Of a stretch of 64,000 bases of DNA, positions 23,901 to 36,486 are shown piece by piece (the first letter of the stretch is position 1; each line of letters begins with the position of its first letter). Under the pieces are notes generated by a model. It worked only from the letters and a program-made list of their open reading frames with translations, ran no database searches and had not been told where the DNA came from. The stretch comes from Atrichornis clamosus (lineage: Eukaryota > Chordata > Aves > Passeriformes > Menuridae). A program made the translations under genes and the position numbers. The DNA lies in assembly GCA_013400975.1 (NCBI GenBank), contig WBMZ01010244.1:186001-250000 (forward strand), written 5' to 3'.

Positions 23901-26900
23901 GGCAGTAAAACCCTCAGCCTGCTCAGTGAAGTAACAGAGTTATGTCATTACACCACTGTCTCATACAGAGACTGTTTATGCCACTTTCCCTGAGCAGCAT
24001 GAGCTGTACTGCTACAGGCACAGCTGTACTGGTGTAATTGCTCCTGCAGGGAGCCTCTCACTGGCTCAGCTCTCAGTGGGAACTCAAAACTGTGGCAGGT
24101 CTGTGCGTGCCTGCAGTGAGAGCTGCTCCCTAAGTCACCAAGGTATGGGAGTCCCGCAGCCACAGAGGGCCAACAGACCTACTCCTGTGTGCTGGCTAGC
24201 AGTGGAAGCTGTGAGTTTCGTAGGGCTTCACATGTTGAACTTTGGTCAAAAAGGCAGAAAGAGTTAAAGCAATTTCCGAAACTTATATTCAATGATATGC
24301 TGAATCATTCCATTTTCTGTTACACTAGATGCACACAAAACCAAAGTTCTGCTACAATCTAAAGGATTGGTTTAAAATAATATCATTCTAGATAGAAACC
24401 TTTCTGTACAGAAACTTTTGTTCCAGCAAAAGAAATCTTTTTTATTTGTCGCTTGCTGAAGAGTTTAAGAGTTTAAGCTCAGCCAAAAAGTCACTCATGC
24501 TGGAATGAAAGTCCACACAAGGATTTAGGATAGCATCACTATCCCATCACAGTTCCACCGCATTATTTTGTCAGATAAACAGCCTAAGTCAGTTAAAATT
24601 TACTGATATAACAATAAAACCTATTCACACTAAAAAGACTGCTAGTTTTCCTCTCCTTATTATTGCAATGGTCTGTATCTTACAGGTTTCTTTTTTCATA
24701 TGAGAAACATCTGTTCTCTATTTTTGATGTTCTCGTTAGTGCTCCTGCTCTGCTGTAGCCCATCATGTGACACGTTACCTGGGAGGAGCAATTTGATCGG
24801 GTACACAATAGCAGCAGGCTGAGCATCTGAGCACACTGCCACACGTGATCCACATTACTTATAATACACAAGTCTAAGAAGCAGTTGAGGCCAGGTGCCT
24901 GGAACACATTACAAGCCATGATGTTTGCCAGACCAGCCTGCGTGGAGTACAGGCAGGGGGGGTTATCATTGGGTCTGACCTCCCACAAGTATCAAAGTAG
25001 GTCCAATGACTACATTCTTCCTACAGAATGGGAACATCTTTGTGTCCAAGTTTAGATCTTCCAAGGCATACTATGGCTCTGTTGTGCCTAAGCTGTAAGA
25101 AAACTGTGATCAAGCTGAAGACACAGGTTTGAGGGGCAAGTGTGTGAACCATGATGTTAAAGACTAAATTTTGTTCTCAAATGGTCTCCTGATAGAGTCC
25201 TCAATTCTGTGCTAGTACTGCACTGTGTGTTCACAAGAGCACTTGTTTGCTTGCAGGTCAGAGAGAGCAAAGTCTTGTTAAATATAGCCACATGCTCAAT
25301 AAAATGTAGCTGAAATATCATATTCACCCTACGCTTATCTTTTACTGAACAGAAATGTTGGCTGACAAGAAGTCTGACCACGGGACTGGCTGTGCTTTAG
25401 AAGGACCGTGACTGGAACTTGAAGACACCACTGCTCACTGAAGAAGAATGGGTGGTGGCTTGTAATTTAAACCTCCTGTCAATGCAAATCCTTTCATGCT
25501 CATTACAATGCCAAAAATAAAAATGAATACCTCCATCAAAAGCAAATTATATGATGCAGAAATCTCACATTCATTCCATAATCACATGCTGACCAAGGTT
25601 ACTGTCATTTACTATGGAGTGACTTCAGTGGGATCCAAAAATTGTTTCATTATATAGGGAGCAAAATAGGTGCTTTCAATCAAAAATTACTGAGAAAGAA
25701 CAAATGAAGATGCTAGATGAGGCCTTCTGGGAGGTAAGAAGGATGTCTTGGGTATGTTCAGTCACTTATTCTGATCTGGCCACAGCCCCAAGAAGTGTCT
25801 GAAGTAAGACTGCTCCCACACTGGAGACACCACTCTCTTTAAAGGAATATATAATACAGTGTATTATAGGCTTTTGAATGCTTCAAATTGGCACAAAATC
25901 CTGACTGTAGGAGGCTGGGAATATTTCCAAGAAAAGGCACAGAACAGTGCTGATATTGTAGTTATGTCTGCAGCATAGAAAAGCAAGACTAACCTACAGC
26001 TGAATTTCCAGAGGGGCCCTGGCGGTGAAGGTGCTTTGAGCTGACCCATGGTACATATCCTGTGGGAACACAACTTCCTACTCCAAGCAAACCAGTGTTC
26101 GAAGAGACTGCATTGCCCACGCCAACCGTGTGGGAAAATGCTGCTGCTAGTCAAGGAACAGACCACGAATGGCCAATTATGTTTCATGGACTGATGGAAT
26201 CTTGGGCCAGGTTTTGACTGCCTCCAAGGTGACTTTTTCTGAGCTCTGTTCAGTAAAGTTTCAGCTTTCTGCAACCTTCATTGTCATCCTTTTCTTCTCT
26301 CCTCCTTCCAGCTGTACTATCACCCTATAGGAATGGAGACTTACATAAAAACTGTTCCTCATTAACTTATCTCGCTACTCTTTGTTATCCTGGAAATGAA
26401 TATTAAATTTCATTTACCTCTGACACATTGATGCAACTAATTTACCAGCATAAAAATAAACACCTAAAAGCAAATGTATTTGCACTTTTTTTTTTTTTTT
26501 TTAACATAGTTATCTGGCCTGCAGATTCAGCAAAACCTGGTTTCCATAACTTCTCTGGTGTGGATTATCTGATGTGTCTGGCAAAGACAAGCTCATCAGC
26601 TTCTCCCAGAGTATAACTGTCAAAGTGTCTCTCCTGAATCAGGTCATTCAGCTTCATTAATTTGGTGTGTTTCAGACCTTTATAATTTTGTCACAGTAGA
26701 TGCAAAAAAAAAAAAACTTTCAGAATATATAACATGGAACTGAGAGAAGGTGAGAGAGAGGCAGAATGAGACAGAGAAAATAGAAACTAAATTATCTCAA
26801 AAAATCCAAGCTGAAAATTAACTGACTCAAAGTTGCAAAGTTGGATGGCATTTTAACAGGAAAATATCAGGAACAGGGAAGAGCAATCAAATCCTATATT

Positions 26901-28737
26901 GGTCTAAAAGAAAAGTCTCAAAAGAGCTTTAAACTTATCACCTGGTTTCCATCAGGATTGAAAGAGGTTAATGCATTTTCTCAATTTCCAAAATAATTTT
27001 TCCAATATAAATTATATTTTCACTGGCAGTGTATGTGCATCCTTAAGACATTCCATTTCAAAGATGAGTAAGGTTGCTAAGTGACATTAGTGCCTAAATC
27101 AAGGAAATGAAAAATTAACACCTCACCTCTGGCACTGCCCACATAGTAAACACAATATCCTTCCAAAACCTACAGGAAGCTCATAGACAGAGGTTGCTGT
27201 CCACTTAATTTTTTCACTGTCTAAATACTTTTTCTTATGGGACAGAAACCATGAAAATATTAGTTACAGATTTTCAATGGAGAGTGGATTTTTAGTTTAA
27301 TATTTCTTTTTCTTGAAAATTAATATTATACATACAGTAGAGTGATAGACACAAGTGTACAATGTCTCTGGCTCTACATTTGAGACTAATCATTATGGAT
27401 GCTCCTTGTTTGTAGCAGCATGTAATTTATTATCCTTTTAACTCAAATTCGCAAGAACCGTTTTGCTGCCATATAACAGCTTCTTATGTTATTTGAAGAA
27501 AATATGAATGTCTTCTTAAATATTTGTGTATACGCCCTTGCTTCTCCACCTTAGTTTTACTGTTTTCAGGTAGATACTGTCTTCAAAACGTAAGTACACA
27601 GATCACAACATAGATCCTGTCTTCAAAACCCTCAGGAAGAGCCTGGTCACAGACCAGCATGTAGAAATGAGTAGAACCACGCAGACACTGACTTGTTTCA
27701 TGGAAGAACAGGTAGTGCAAATGCTGGAGCAGTTTAAACAAAGACACCAAGTCCTTTGTGAAAACTAATGCCTGCTTAAACACTCTGTGAGAGCACAGCC
27801 AGGCAGATCCACACTTTCTTCAGGAAACAGGGTTGCTTTGAATACCTGTCCCTTGCAGCCTCCCGCAGGAAGAGCACACTCAGTGGCAGGCCTGCAGCAG
27901 GTTACTGTATTGATATCTCTGTTCAAATGGAAAAAACCCAAAAAAGCACAAGTACCCAACCCCGCAGTGCAGAGCTCCTTGCCACTCTGGGCAATGCAGT
28001 AGCACAAACTTGCACTCATTTGGTGCTTAGTAACCCTCAGCACATTTCACAAGTGCCGGAGGGCACCTTTTGCTTGTCTGCTACAGAGGGCAAAGTGCAG
28101 AGATATCTTCATTACATCAGGCAATTGCTTCAGGCCAGACAGTCAAAGACTGCAAGTCCCAGAAACTCAGCTTATCACAGCAGTAAGGAGATGTGTGTGC
28201 AGTGCATATAAACATGGAATTTCGATAAGAAATAGTGGGAAAATAGATCATATTTCAAGTTCAGGACATCAGAAGTCATTGATGGAAAAGCTTTCTACCA
28301 TTTTGAAGGTGCAATAATATGTTTCTTTCCCCTTAGATATATCAGTCTCTTAGACACTCTGTAATTCCTGACTTTCAAGTTGAATTTTTTCCAGGAATTT
28401 AGAATACAAATGCACTTGTATTTCACATCTACCAGAGAAACTTTGAGATGCCCTCCCTGCAGAACAGAAGTATCTACCAGTGCCATTATTCAAAGTTTGT
28501 CTCCTGCCTGCTGAAGTCCTGTCTGGTGACACAAACTTAGTAAGGCACAGAGAAGGGCAGCCGTCCAAACACACAAAATTATCCTTCTTCCCATCTGAGA
28601 ATGAAAGGTTCTGATGACACCTGCTGGCTCCGTGGGGACTCAGCAAACAACAGCCAGCCCCTGCTCCAGATCTTCAATATTTGTGTGTGAAAATGCAGGA
28701 TAAATAAATTATTGTGAATTAAAATTTTTCATTGCTG

Positions 28738-28975
28738 CAAATCACAAAATCACAGGAAACAAGGCTGAGAACTTTAAAAGGTCATTTATTCCATCCCCTG
28801 GAAGATAACAGGGTTCCTACTACTTCCATCATACCTCATGGATGATTATCTTACCTCTTAATGAAAATCGATAGTACTTCTCTGGACACACTGTTACAGT
28901 GTTTCATCATTTTTGCATTTCCTATAAAAGATTCCATAGTAAGATGTCTCATTAACAGACAATTATAATTTTATT
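28738..28975 (-). repeat. Possible ancient CR1 fragment
   Basis: The order 'atcacaaaatcacagg', then 'aaaggtcatttattccatcccctg', then 'cacactgttacagtgtttcatca' loosely follows an antisense CR1 3' end but is very diverged. Offered as a weak call only. Confidence 0.3.
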
Positions 28976-31900
28976 TGTGTTGAAGGACAGTTAGACAGCC
29001 CTTGACTGTGAAGTTGAATGTATAATGGAGATACTTCAGCCCTCCTCCAGCTTTACTGCTTTGTCCATCTAGTACAGCAACACACCCATCCCACCCCTGG
29101 CGAGATGCAGGAATACGTACCTTCCAAAGATGTTTTCAGTACAGGAATCCTGTCACATGCACAGTGGCATAGTTCTAAAAAAGGGATCAAAGCCCCAGGG
29201 TGTTTGCATCCTGATGGTTTCAATTATACTGTGCGCTCTTTGAGTGGGAGAAGCAGCACTCACCTTGATGACTCAGCTCGTTGACAAACTAAGTGTGTTC
29301 AGGAGACCATATAAAGAGCTGGGTTATAACTGTCAGAGCATGTCAGCTTGTGTGTTATGAGTAATTTCACAGTGAGACTTCAGAAGAAATACATATCCCT
29401 GAAAATCATCCCTATGTATCCCAACCCCCGCACTACTCCTGGTATTTTGTTTAGTCTAAGAAACATGGAAGAGGTTAAGATCACATTCAGCCTAAATATT
29501 TTCCTAAACTGAGACTTTTTACCTTTATCCTTCTCATCAGACTCCAGCCTGGACAGTATTTCTGTCTGATTTCAATTAGCTCCATCAAGACAAGTGTAAT
29601 TGCCCTGTGTCTGCCCTTGAGAAAACAAATGGCTAGCCAGTAGTTGGGACAGAAATTTTCAGGGTCTTAGGTGAAATATATCTGTTTGGTTACTACCTTG
29701 TTTGAGCAAGGCAAGAAACTCAGTTCCAAAAAGTCTCTTACTGGGAACCTGGTATAGATACAATTAATTACACCACCCGTCTCCTTCCTGGAACCTGCTC
29801 TCAGTAGTGCAATCATGCCCATCATATCTCATAGCCCACTTTGCATCTCAGCTGTGGTCGAGTTACAAACTGCTAAAATAGGTCATGGCATGTGGAACAG
29901 AGGCATTACTTATGCAAGCACTACTGCTGTATTACGGAGATCATAATTGGGAGGAATCATAGCTAGTGCAGGGAACCTAAGACCAAAAAGCCCCAGATAT
30001 TAAGATGACTGGTTGCTTCATGGTCTCAGAAGGTTTCCTAAAACAGACTGGGGAAAGTAAATAAGAAAGAGGAAGAGCAGCCTCTGAAGTAGAAGTGTTG
30101 TCAGCCCCACAAGAAGTGCAAAAGGGTGAAAGGGTCTTAGAACAGAAACTCTCTGACTATTTGGAACAAGCAGCTTTCTGCCTCTGCAGCATCTACCCCC
30201 AGGTACTCAAGAATCACAGGGCTTTGTCAAACAGACTGCTGAGAACCTGGACTACATAATCACTGCCAAGTTTTTCAGAGTTGCATATGCATCCAAAAAC
30301 AGTTGTCTATTAGAGAACAGGCAGTCTTTAGCTCAACTGCTGACCTCTCAGTTACCTGTTGCCCAGCCTCAGCACGGTGCTGGCACAAGCTCCCGGTAGA
30401 GATGCAACTGGGCAGCAGAACACGTATGCTGGCCTCACTTGTTCTGGTCTCAGAGGTGGTTTTGTCCTAAACTGTGGAAAAGTGCAATTCTGCCAGAGTC
30501 ACACACTGGCAGTCCTCTCCCAGTAAATCACTCTGTGAATATGTATAGTTTGGCAGAGTGTTACCCATATGCTGTGTGGTGTTTTACTGCTCAGAAAGCT
30601 CTGTTGAATCCAAAGGGTGACTGACAATATAAATAGTAGTTGGTGGGAGGAATATGTTACTCCTGATAGTGTATGGAGGATACTCTCAGCAAGGCGTTAT
30701 CCAGTGAAAAAAACTAGCAAGGGCTTTGTGAGTAGCTAGAGAGGAAGACAATTCCCTCAGGTCTCTGTGCACAGCCACTACATCTCACAATAGCCTCCTG
30801 TTTTCTCTGGGTAAAACAGGATTGATATGGGCTTTGTGGTCCAGAAAAGATTTAACCTAGAGATTCAAAGACTTCAAGGTTTTTTCCAAACCCTTATTTT
30901 CAGTACCATCTATAAAAAAACTTAATCTTTTGAATATTAAACACCAATATTGTGCATCTAAACTTGGGCAGGGCTTCCAGCAGTGACCACATGTGTCAGG
31001 GTCCTTGTGTAAGGAGGAAGATGCTTGGTTGCTACTGTCATTGCAAATAATTGCTAATTTCGATGAGCACAAAAGCTGGGTCCTGTGTGCATCAGATTTT
31101 CCTTGTATATTCTTCTTGGGCTACAACCAAAGCACCACAGTTTCCAAAGGCACATCGCAGTAATGTTCAACTATATCAGATGCAAATTTCTTCCATGTGT
31201 GAGAAGACAATTGAATTTCAAATCCAACTGAATTAACCACAAATAAATATAGACTAGGAAGTAGGGAATAAAAAGTCCAGTTGACTGGACAGAGAACTGA
31301 AGTTCTGAAGTCACTGAGGCAAAGTGGAGCTTCTTATGTTTAGGGAATAGACTGCCTGATATTAGAGCAGGGCCTTCACTCAGTAACCCCATCTTATTTT
31401 CACATGTTTGTTAATACAGTGCCTACAATGGGGCCTATTATGACTGAGATTGTTTCTAAAAGGAACACTATTTTAAATTAATTTAAGCTAAGGAAGAATT
31501 TAAGTAGCCTGTGACCCCTCTGCTGAACTTCTTAAGACCATAAAACCCACACTTGCCCTCCTGTAAGGTTGCCCTTGCAACGAGGATACAAATCTGGTTT
31601 GACAATGGAGGGGCTACATTCAGTTCTTAAATCTTTTTTGGGGCTTGCACTTCATAAGCAGACACTGTTGTCCCTTTTTTATAGAAGCAATACTCTTCAG
31701 CAACAAACAAAAACCTTTTTCCATTGAGTCCTGGATGCCCAAATCCTTTTTGAACTTTCTAAAATGTCCAATACTTCTACTTAGACTGCATGATTTTTTT
31801 CAGTTCAGTGGAAAATTAGAGACTAGAACTCTTCTTTCACATTTTAAAGCCAAATTCTTTTTCTTTTACAATCCAAATCAAAATGTTCTGTTTCAATTGG

Positions 31901-32885
31901 GAGTATTTAGGAAACTAATTTAGGAGCATGAGGGGAAGATAGGGAGTTCCGTGTTTATGTTTTATTTGGAATTAGGCCAATGATCAAAATAGTGAAGAGT
32001 TTAGATCATGCCCATGCTACAGAAATTGCTGAATAAACTATCTGTCTTAAAGGACGTGCCTTGCCTAACTAATAACGCTCAAGACCCAAAACCAGCCTGT
32101 CAAATCTGTTCAAGCAAGGCCAACTGAAAATTCAAAAGTTTATTTATACCTCCCATAGCTCTGTATAACTTTTGCGGGAATATCAGCTTGGCCCACTATG
32201 TATTTTATAGGAGAAACATCCCTCAGTGCTTATCAGCCAGTAAATGCTGGCAGACTGATATGACACCAAAGAGCTGGCACGCTCTTGAAAGAGGGAGTGG
32301 AGCCCTGGCCTCTCCTCTAAAGCATGGCCGAATTGCAGGGCGAGGGAGCTGATAACACCCCTACAAATGTTCTGTACCTTGTCTCCCTCCCACTCTCACT
32401 TGTGCTTTCCCTGCCTTGATGAATATTGACACATTCTTTTATGTAAGGGGGCATTTTAAGCAGGATTGGAAACCATTTCCACCACTGAGTAGCTCAGAGC
32501 CTGCCTGTAAAATAATTCTCATGGGCTATTGGATGTGTGGGGCCACCTCCTGATAGGGTGCTGAGGGGCTAAATGCAAAGAGTTTATTGTTCTCCTGTTT
32601 CTCATGAAAGATAGAATATATTTACTGGAATATAACCCAGGCCATTTTTGGGAAACACAATATTCAGTGTTTATAAAGCAGTTAATTTATAACAGACAAA
32701 ACCAGATTATCAGTCTTTGGAAGAGCAAATATTTGTTCGAAAACTTCTATATGGGACAGATATCTTCATCTCATTTTTAAACATAGCTGATTGAGAAAAG
32801 TAACAGAGGAGCTACCTCATAGGTAAGACAAGACTTCTATGAAACATTTAGATTGGAAATGGAAGTATTATTATATTTATATTTT

Positions 32886-32900
32886 TATATATATATATAT
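32886..32900. repeat. (TA)n microsatellite
   Basis: Uninterrupted TA alternation of about seven units inside a longer AT-only stretch. Confidence 0.85.
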
Positions 32901-33040
32901 GCAATTTGATATATTCATCAGTGATTCTCTAGATGTGATGTTTTAAATGGTTGTAGATCTTAATCAGCTTCTAATATATTTTTCTCTTGCTATAATGCCT
33001 TCAGAAGATAAAGGTATTTCCACAAGAAACTTGTTTCTTT

Positions 33041-33058
33041 GATACTGATACTGATACT
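33041..33058. repeat. (GATACT)3 short tandem repeat
   Basis: Three perfect GATACT hexamers in a row. Minor simple repeat. Confidence 0.9.
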
Positions 33059-35739
33059 GCTAGAAACAAATATTTCTTAAAATGGAAATAATGTTCACTT
33101 TGCTCTAACACATATAATTATTAATGAACTGTCTGCTCTACACATAAAGTGAGTTGTCTAAAATTAGCAATAAGCTTCACTCAGGTCTAAAAATATAGGT
33201 CTATAACATACAAAAATTCCACTTTATTGTTCCCAGAACTGTTTTTCCTAGTTCTAGAGGACGTGCTCTATTTCTGTTAGTAAAGATGAATGATACAGCT
33301 GCTGTAATGTTAACTTTAAATGTTTGTGATCTCAGATGTGTAGTGATAGCTTAGTGCAACTGCAAGGTTCTTATTCCTGTGATGTTCATTACACCCAAGT
33401 GAGGAACATCTGTGTATGTGTGTGCCTGTGGCTGCAGGAATCTTTTCTTGAGAGTTGAATGGTTTGGGATGCACCTATAAACCAGAGCTTCTTCGTTGGC
33501 CCTGTCCCTTCAGTCTGAAACCTATTTGTGTTGGGAAGGCAGAGCCCTCTGGAAGGCAGCTCACCACTTTGCCCAGTCAGTCCCCTCATCTCTTCCAGGG
33601 GAGCTGGAGGCTGCTTGAGCCAAGTACTGTCCCAGACCTCCCAGAGACACAACAGCGATGTCTGTCAAACGCAACGCTGCCAGATGTTGCCAGGAATTGC
33701 ACTATGCCTAGAGAAGAAGAGGAAGAGCTGGCACTCTGCAGTGCCTAGTGAGCAGTTAGGCCTGATGCTCTTTTAGAGGGAGGGACTGCTGCTGCAGAAA
33801 ACCCTTCCTCTGTGACTGAATATGATCAAAAGTGAAATTTTCCAATCCAAGCCTCTTTGCTAATGCTGACTCTGCAGTGTCCAAGCATGCTTCTTGAAAG
33901 TAGGGATGACTCCCAGAGGAAAGAAGCTCCTTCTCTGCTGCCAGGGCAGGTGCAGCATTGTGGCAGGAACAGGACCTCTGTGCCTGTGTTACTTCCCACA
34001 GAAGTGGGTCACTACATAAGCAGAAGAAATGCCCAGCAGTTATTGCAATAGCTCTTAACTGCACTGCTTGCCGTCTGTCAGGGAGCAGTGAGTACACCAG
34101 CCCTCCAGAAGTGGCATGCAACATTTGACCAGCAAGGCAGGAGCTGAAGTCAACTCACTCCCTTCCCTACTCCAATCCCTCAAAACCCAGACACTGGGAA
34201 TCTCATTAAAAATAAATCAGTAGTTAATGGGAAAGAACAATAAAGAAAAAAATATTCACAAAATATTAGCTGTGTATTTTACTCTGTTCTCTGACTGCCA
34301 TGCACTTGAGAGGAGGCATAACATTCAGGGATTTCACTGCCTCCCGATGAAGTCATGACAGCCCATCTGTGTTGCACCAAGTACAGAACGTGACCTATTA
34401 TCTCAAAAGAAAATAGCACACCACCTGACTGCCAAAAGCACCTCGTGACTTGGCATCCAAATGTCTCAGTACTCACATCAACATACCTTTTCAGGACTAA
34501 CTCCCACAGCCTGAATCAGCCAACTGTGAAATTCAGCTGAACTCTGAATAAATCGGGTAAAACCAGCTTTCCCATATGCCAAATCACAAATTATACAATG
34601 ACCGTAATTTGCTGTAACAGATCCTTAACTTAAAAGGAGTAGTGAACAGTTGCCATGTGATTTTAGACTGTTGAATCACTTACTGCTTTAATGATGGACC
34701 ATATAATCTATCTTTTCATCTCATTTATCCCTTTACCCACTGCTATACAAAAGGAATATGTGCAGGCTTGGTGGCCTTGAACATCCTGTTTAATTTACAG
34801 TGGGAAAATGCATCTCCAAAGATTGTGGACATTCAAAATTTTTCCATAAGGTGCAATTCAATGCTGCTCTATGGGAGAGAATTCATATATTGCTTTAATG
34901 GAAAGAAGGATGATAATCATATTGGCATTTTATGCTTCAAAAGTGTCTTTCATTTGCAAATTTACACAATCATGTCTGATGCTAAAGTTTGCCTGAGGTC
35001 TCCTGTAAGATGTGTCCAGTTTTCTCCAAACATTTTGTTGGTCAGATGAGAGACCCTGTATTAACTTTGCTCAGAAATCAAAACTTGTGTAAAATACTGC
35101 ATTTTTAAGCACAGAACAACTGTTTTGTCCTTGTGCTATTTGACACTGAAACATCTATTTTCAGAGAGGAGCCAGCACTGACAGACCTACTTCAGCATTT
35201 GCTGGGTAGAAGTAGAAAAGAGCAGGGAATACTATGGCATGTGATCAGGATAATGATCTGAATGGAGTAATAAACAACCTATAGCAGAGGGATGAAAAGT
35301 GAAATGAAATGATGAAAGGCAAGAATGTTGTTTCCACCACATGCTGTTTAGAATTCTTGTGCTTAGAGATGACATCAATTTCACAGGAGCAGAAGCTGCA
35401 ACACAGGTCTAGCATATCCATTTTTCATCTTTGAGCTGCATACTGTACTTGAAATCTGGTGAAGGAAATACAGGTGAGCAAGGGAAAATCAGTGAACTAC
35501 TCCTGATGTGAAGCACTAAAACCAGAAGAACATGATATCTTTTCTGGATTAATTTAATAATGTTGGAAACTTCTCTCTTTCACTGATAAAAATTTGACTT
35601 TTCATAGGAACCGGATCTTAGGTTTAGAGTATATACCCTGCAGATGCAGAAAGACCACTTCACCACATCTATGACCTTTTGCACTGTGAATGCAAGAACA
35701 AACTAAAAAGTCATTGTGTTGCCTTCCTTTGTTTTCTAG

Positions 35740-36486
35740 GGAAAAAAAACCCAAAGAGCCCATTACTGGCTATCAACATGAAAACAGGAATTTACCTACT
35801 CCTCTTAAGTGAAATGTGTTTTGAATTCATCAAGGCTGGTATCAAACCTAAAATTCCAAAGGAAGAAGAAGAGAATAATTTCCTGGAAAGAACTAACAAT
35901 GTCAATATTTCCAAAGAGGGGTATCATCACAAAAATATCTCTAAGCCTTTTGAAGACCAAGGTCTTGAAGACTTCACTCTTCACAACTTCACTGAAAAGA
36001 CAGCAAATTTTGGATTTAACCTCTACAGAAGAGTTGCCATGACACATGATAACAATGTAATCATCTCTCCCCTTTCTGTGTCAGCTCTCATGACTGTCTA
36101 CATGCTGGCAGCTAAAGGGGAAACATACAGACAAATTGTAAAAGGTCTAAACCTGCATGCTGTGAGGGACAGAGTGGATCAACAACATTTACCAGCTTTG
36201 TTTAAACAACTGATAGGTAACATCACAATGAATGAAGAATTTCTCCTCGTGCAAGGTACCCTTTCTTTTATTCAAAAGGACTTCACACTCAAGGAGTCTT
36301 TCCTGAATTTATCTAAGCAGTACTTTGATATGGAATTCCTGAAAGTGGACTTTGAAAACTTTACACAGGCAAAACTTCTCATAAATCAAAACATTAACAA
36401 AAGGACCAAAGGAAAAATCCCAGAACTTTTTGAAGAGCTGGACCGCCATAATAAACTGGTACTTGTAGACTATATTGTCTTTAAAG
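35740..36486 (+). CDS. SERPINA10: SERPINA10 exon 2 (first coding exon)
   Basis: A likely acceptor 'ttgttttctag' ends at 35739, giving 38 bases of 5' UTR before the ATG at 35778. An upstream in-frame ATG at 35679 exists, but the start at 35778 begins a signal peptide (MKTGIYLLLLSEMCFEFIKA) matching the position of the human one, so I chose it. Encodes residues 1-236 and one base of codon 237, ending VDYIVFKG with donor g|gtaatt. M88 and D91 match human Met71 and Asp74 of the protein Z interface. Confidence 0.9.

Larger units (their letters stand above)
15811..35739. other. Intergenic region between SERPINA6 and SERPINA10
   Basis: About 20 kb without a recognisable gene on either strand. I looked for serpin exon signatures (FFSPVSIS, FFKG, VPMM, FPKF, GTEAA, FNRPF) and found none, so no extra serpin or obvious serpin pseudogene is visible. 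It holds a 20-bp tandem duplication, a weak CR1-like block, a few simple repeats and homopolymers (17 T at 26486-26502), and G+C-richer patches near 18.2-18.6 and 20.7-20.9 kb. The non-coding first exon of SERPINA10, if it exists, should be near the right end. Confidence 0.55.

Noticed and set aside
25864..26274. 136-codon open frame on the minus strand
   Set aside because: No recognisable domain, no repeat or retroviral motif, no splice context; likely chance.
26486..26502. Poly-T tract as the tail of a processed pseudogene on the minus strand
   Set aside because: No recognisable gene sequence or target-site duplication next to it.
35630..35635. TATATA as a SERPINA10 TATA box
   Set aside because: It lies about 150 bases before the ATG, with an AT-rich HNF1-like block at 35545-35563, so it is possible. 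However, such motifs are common in AT-rich DNA, and the apparent acceptor at 35739 suggests the first exon may be further upstream.
35679..35777. Upstream in-frame ATG extending SERPINA10 by 33 residues
   Set aside because: The extension lies before the predicted splice acceptor at 35739 and would bury the signal peptide; the start at 35778 matches the human protein layout.
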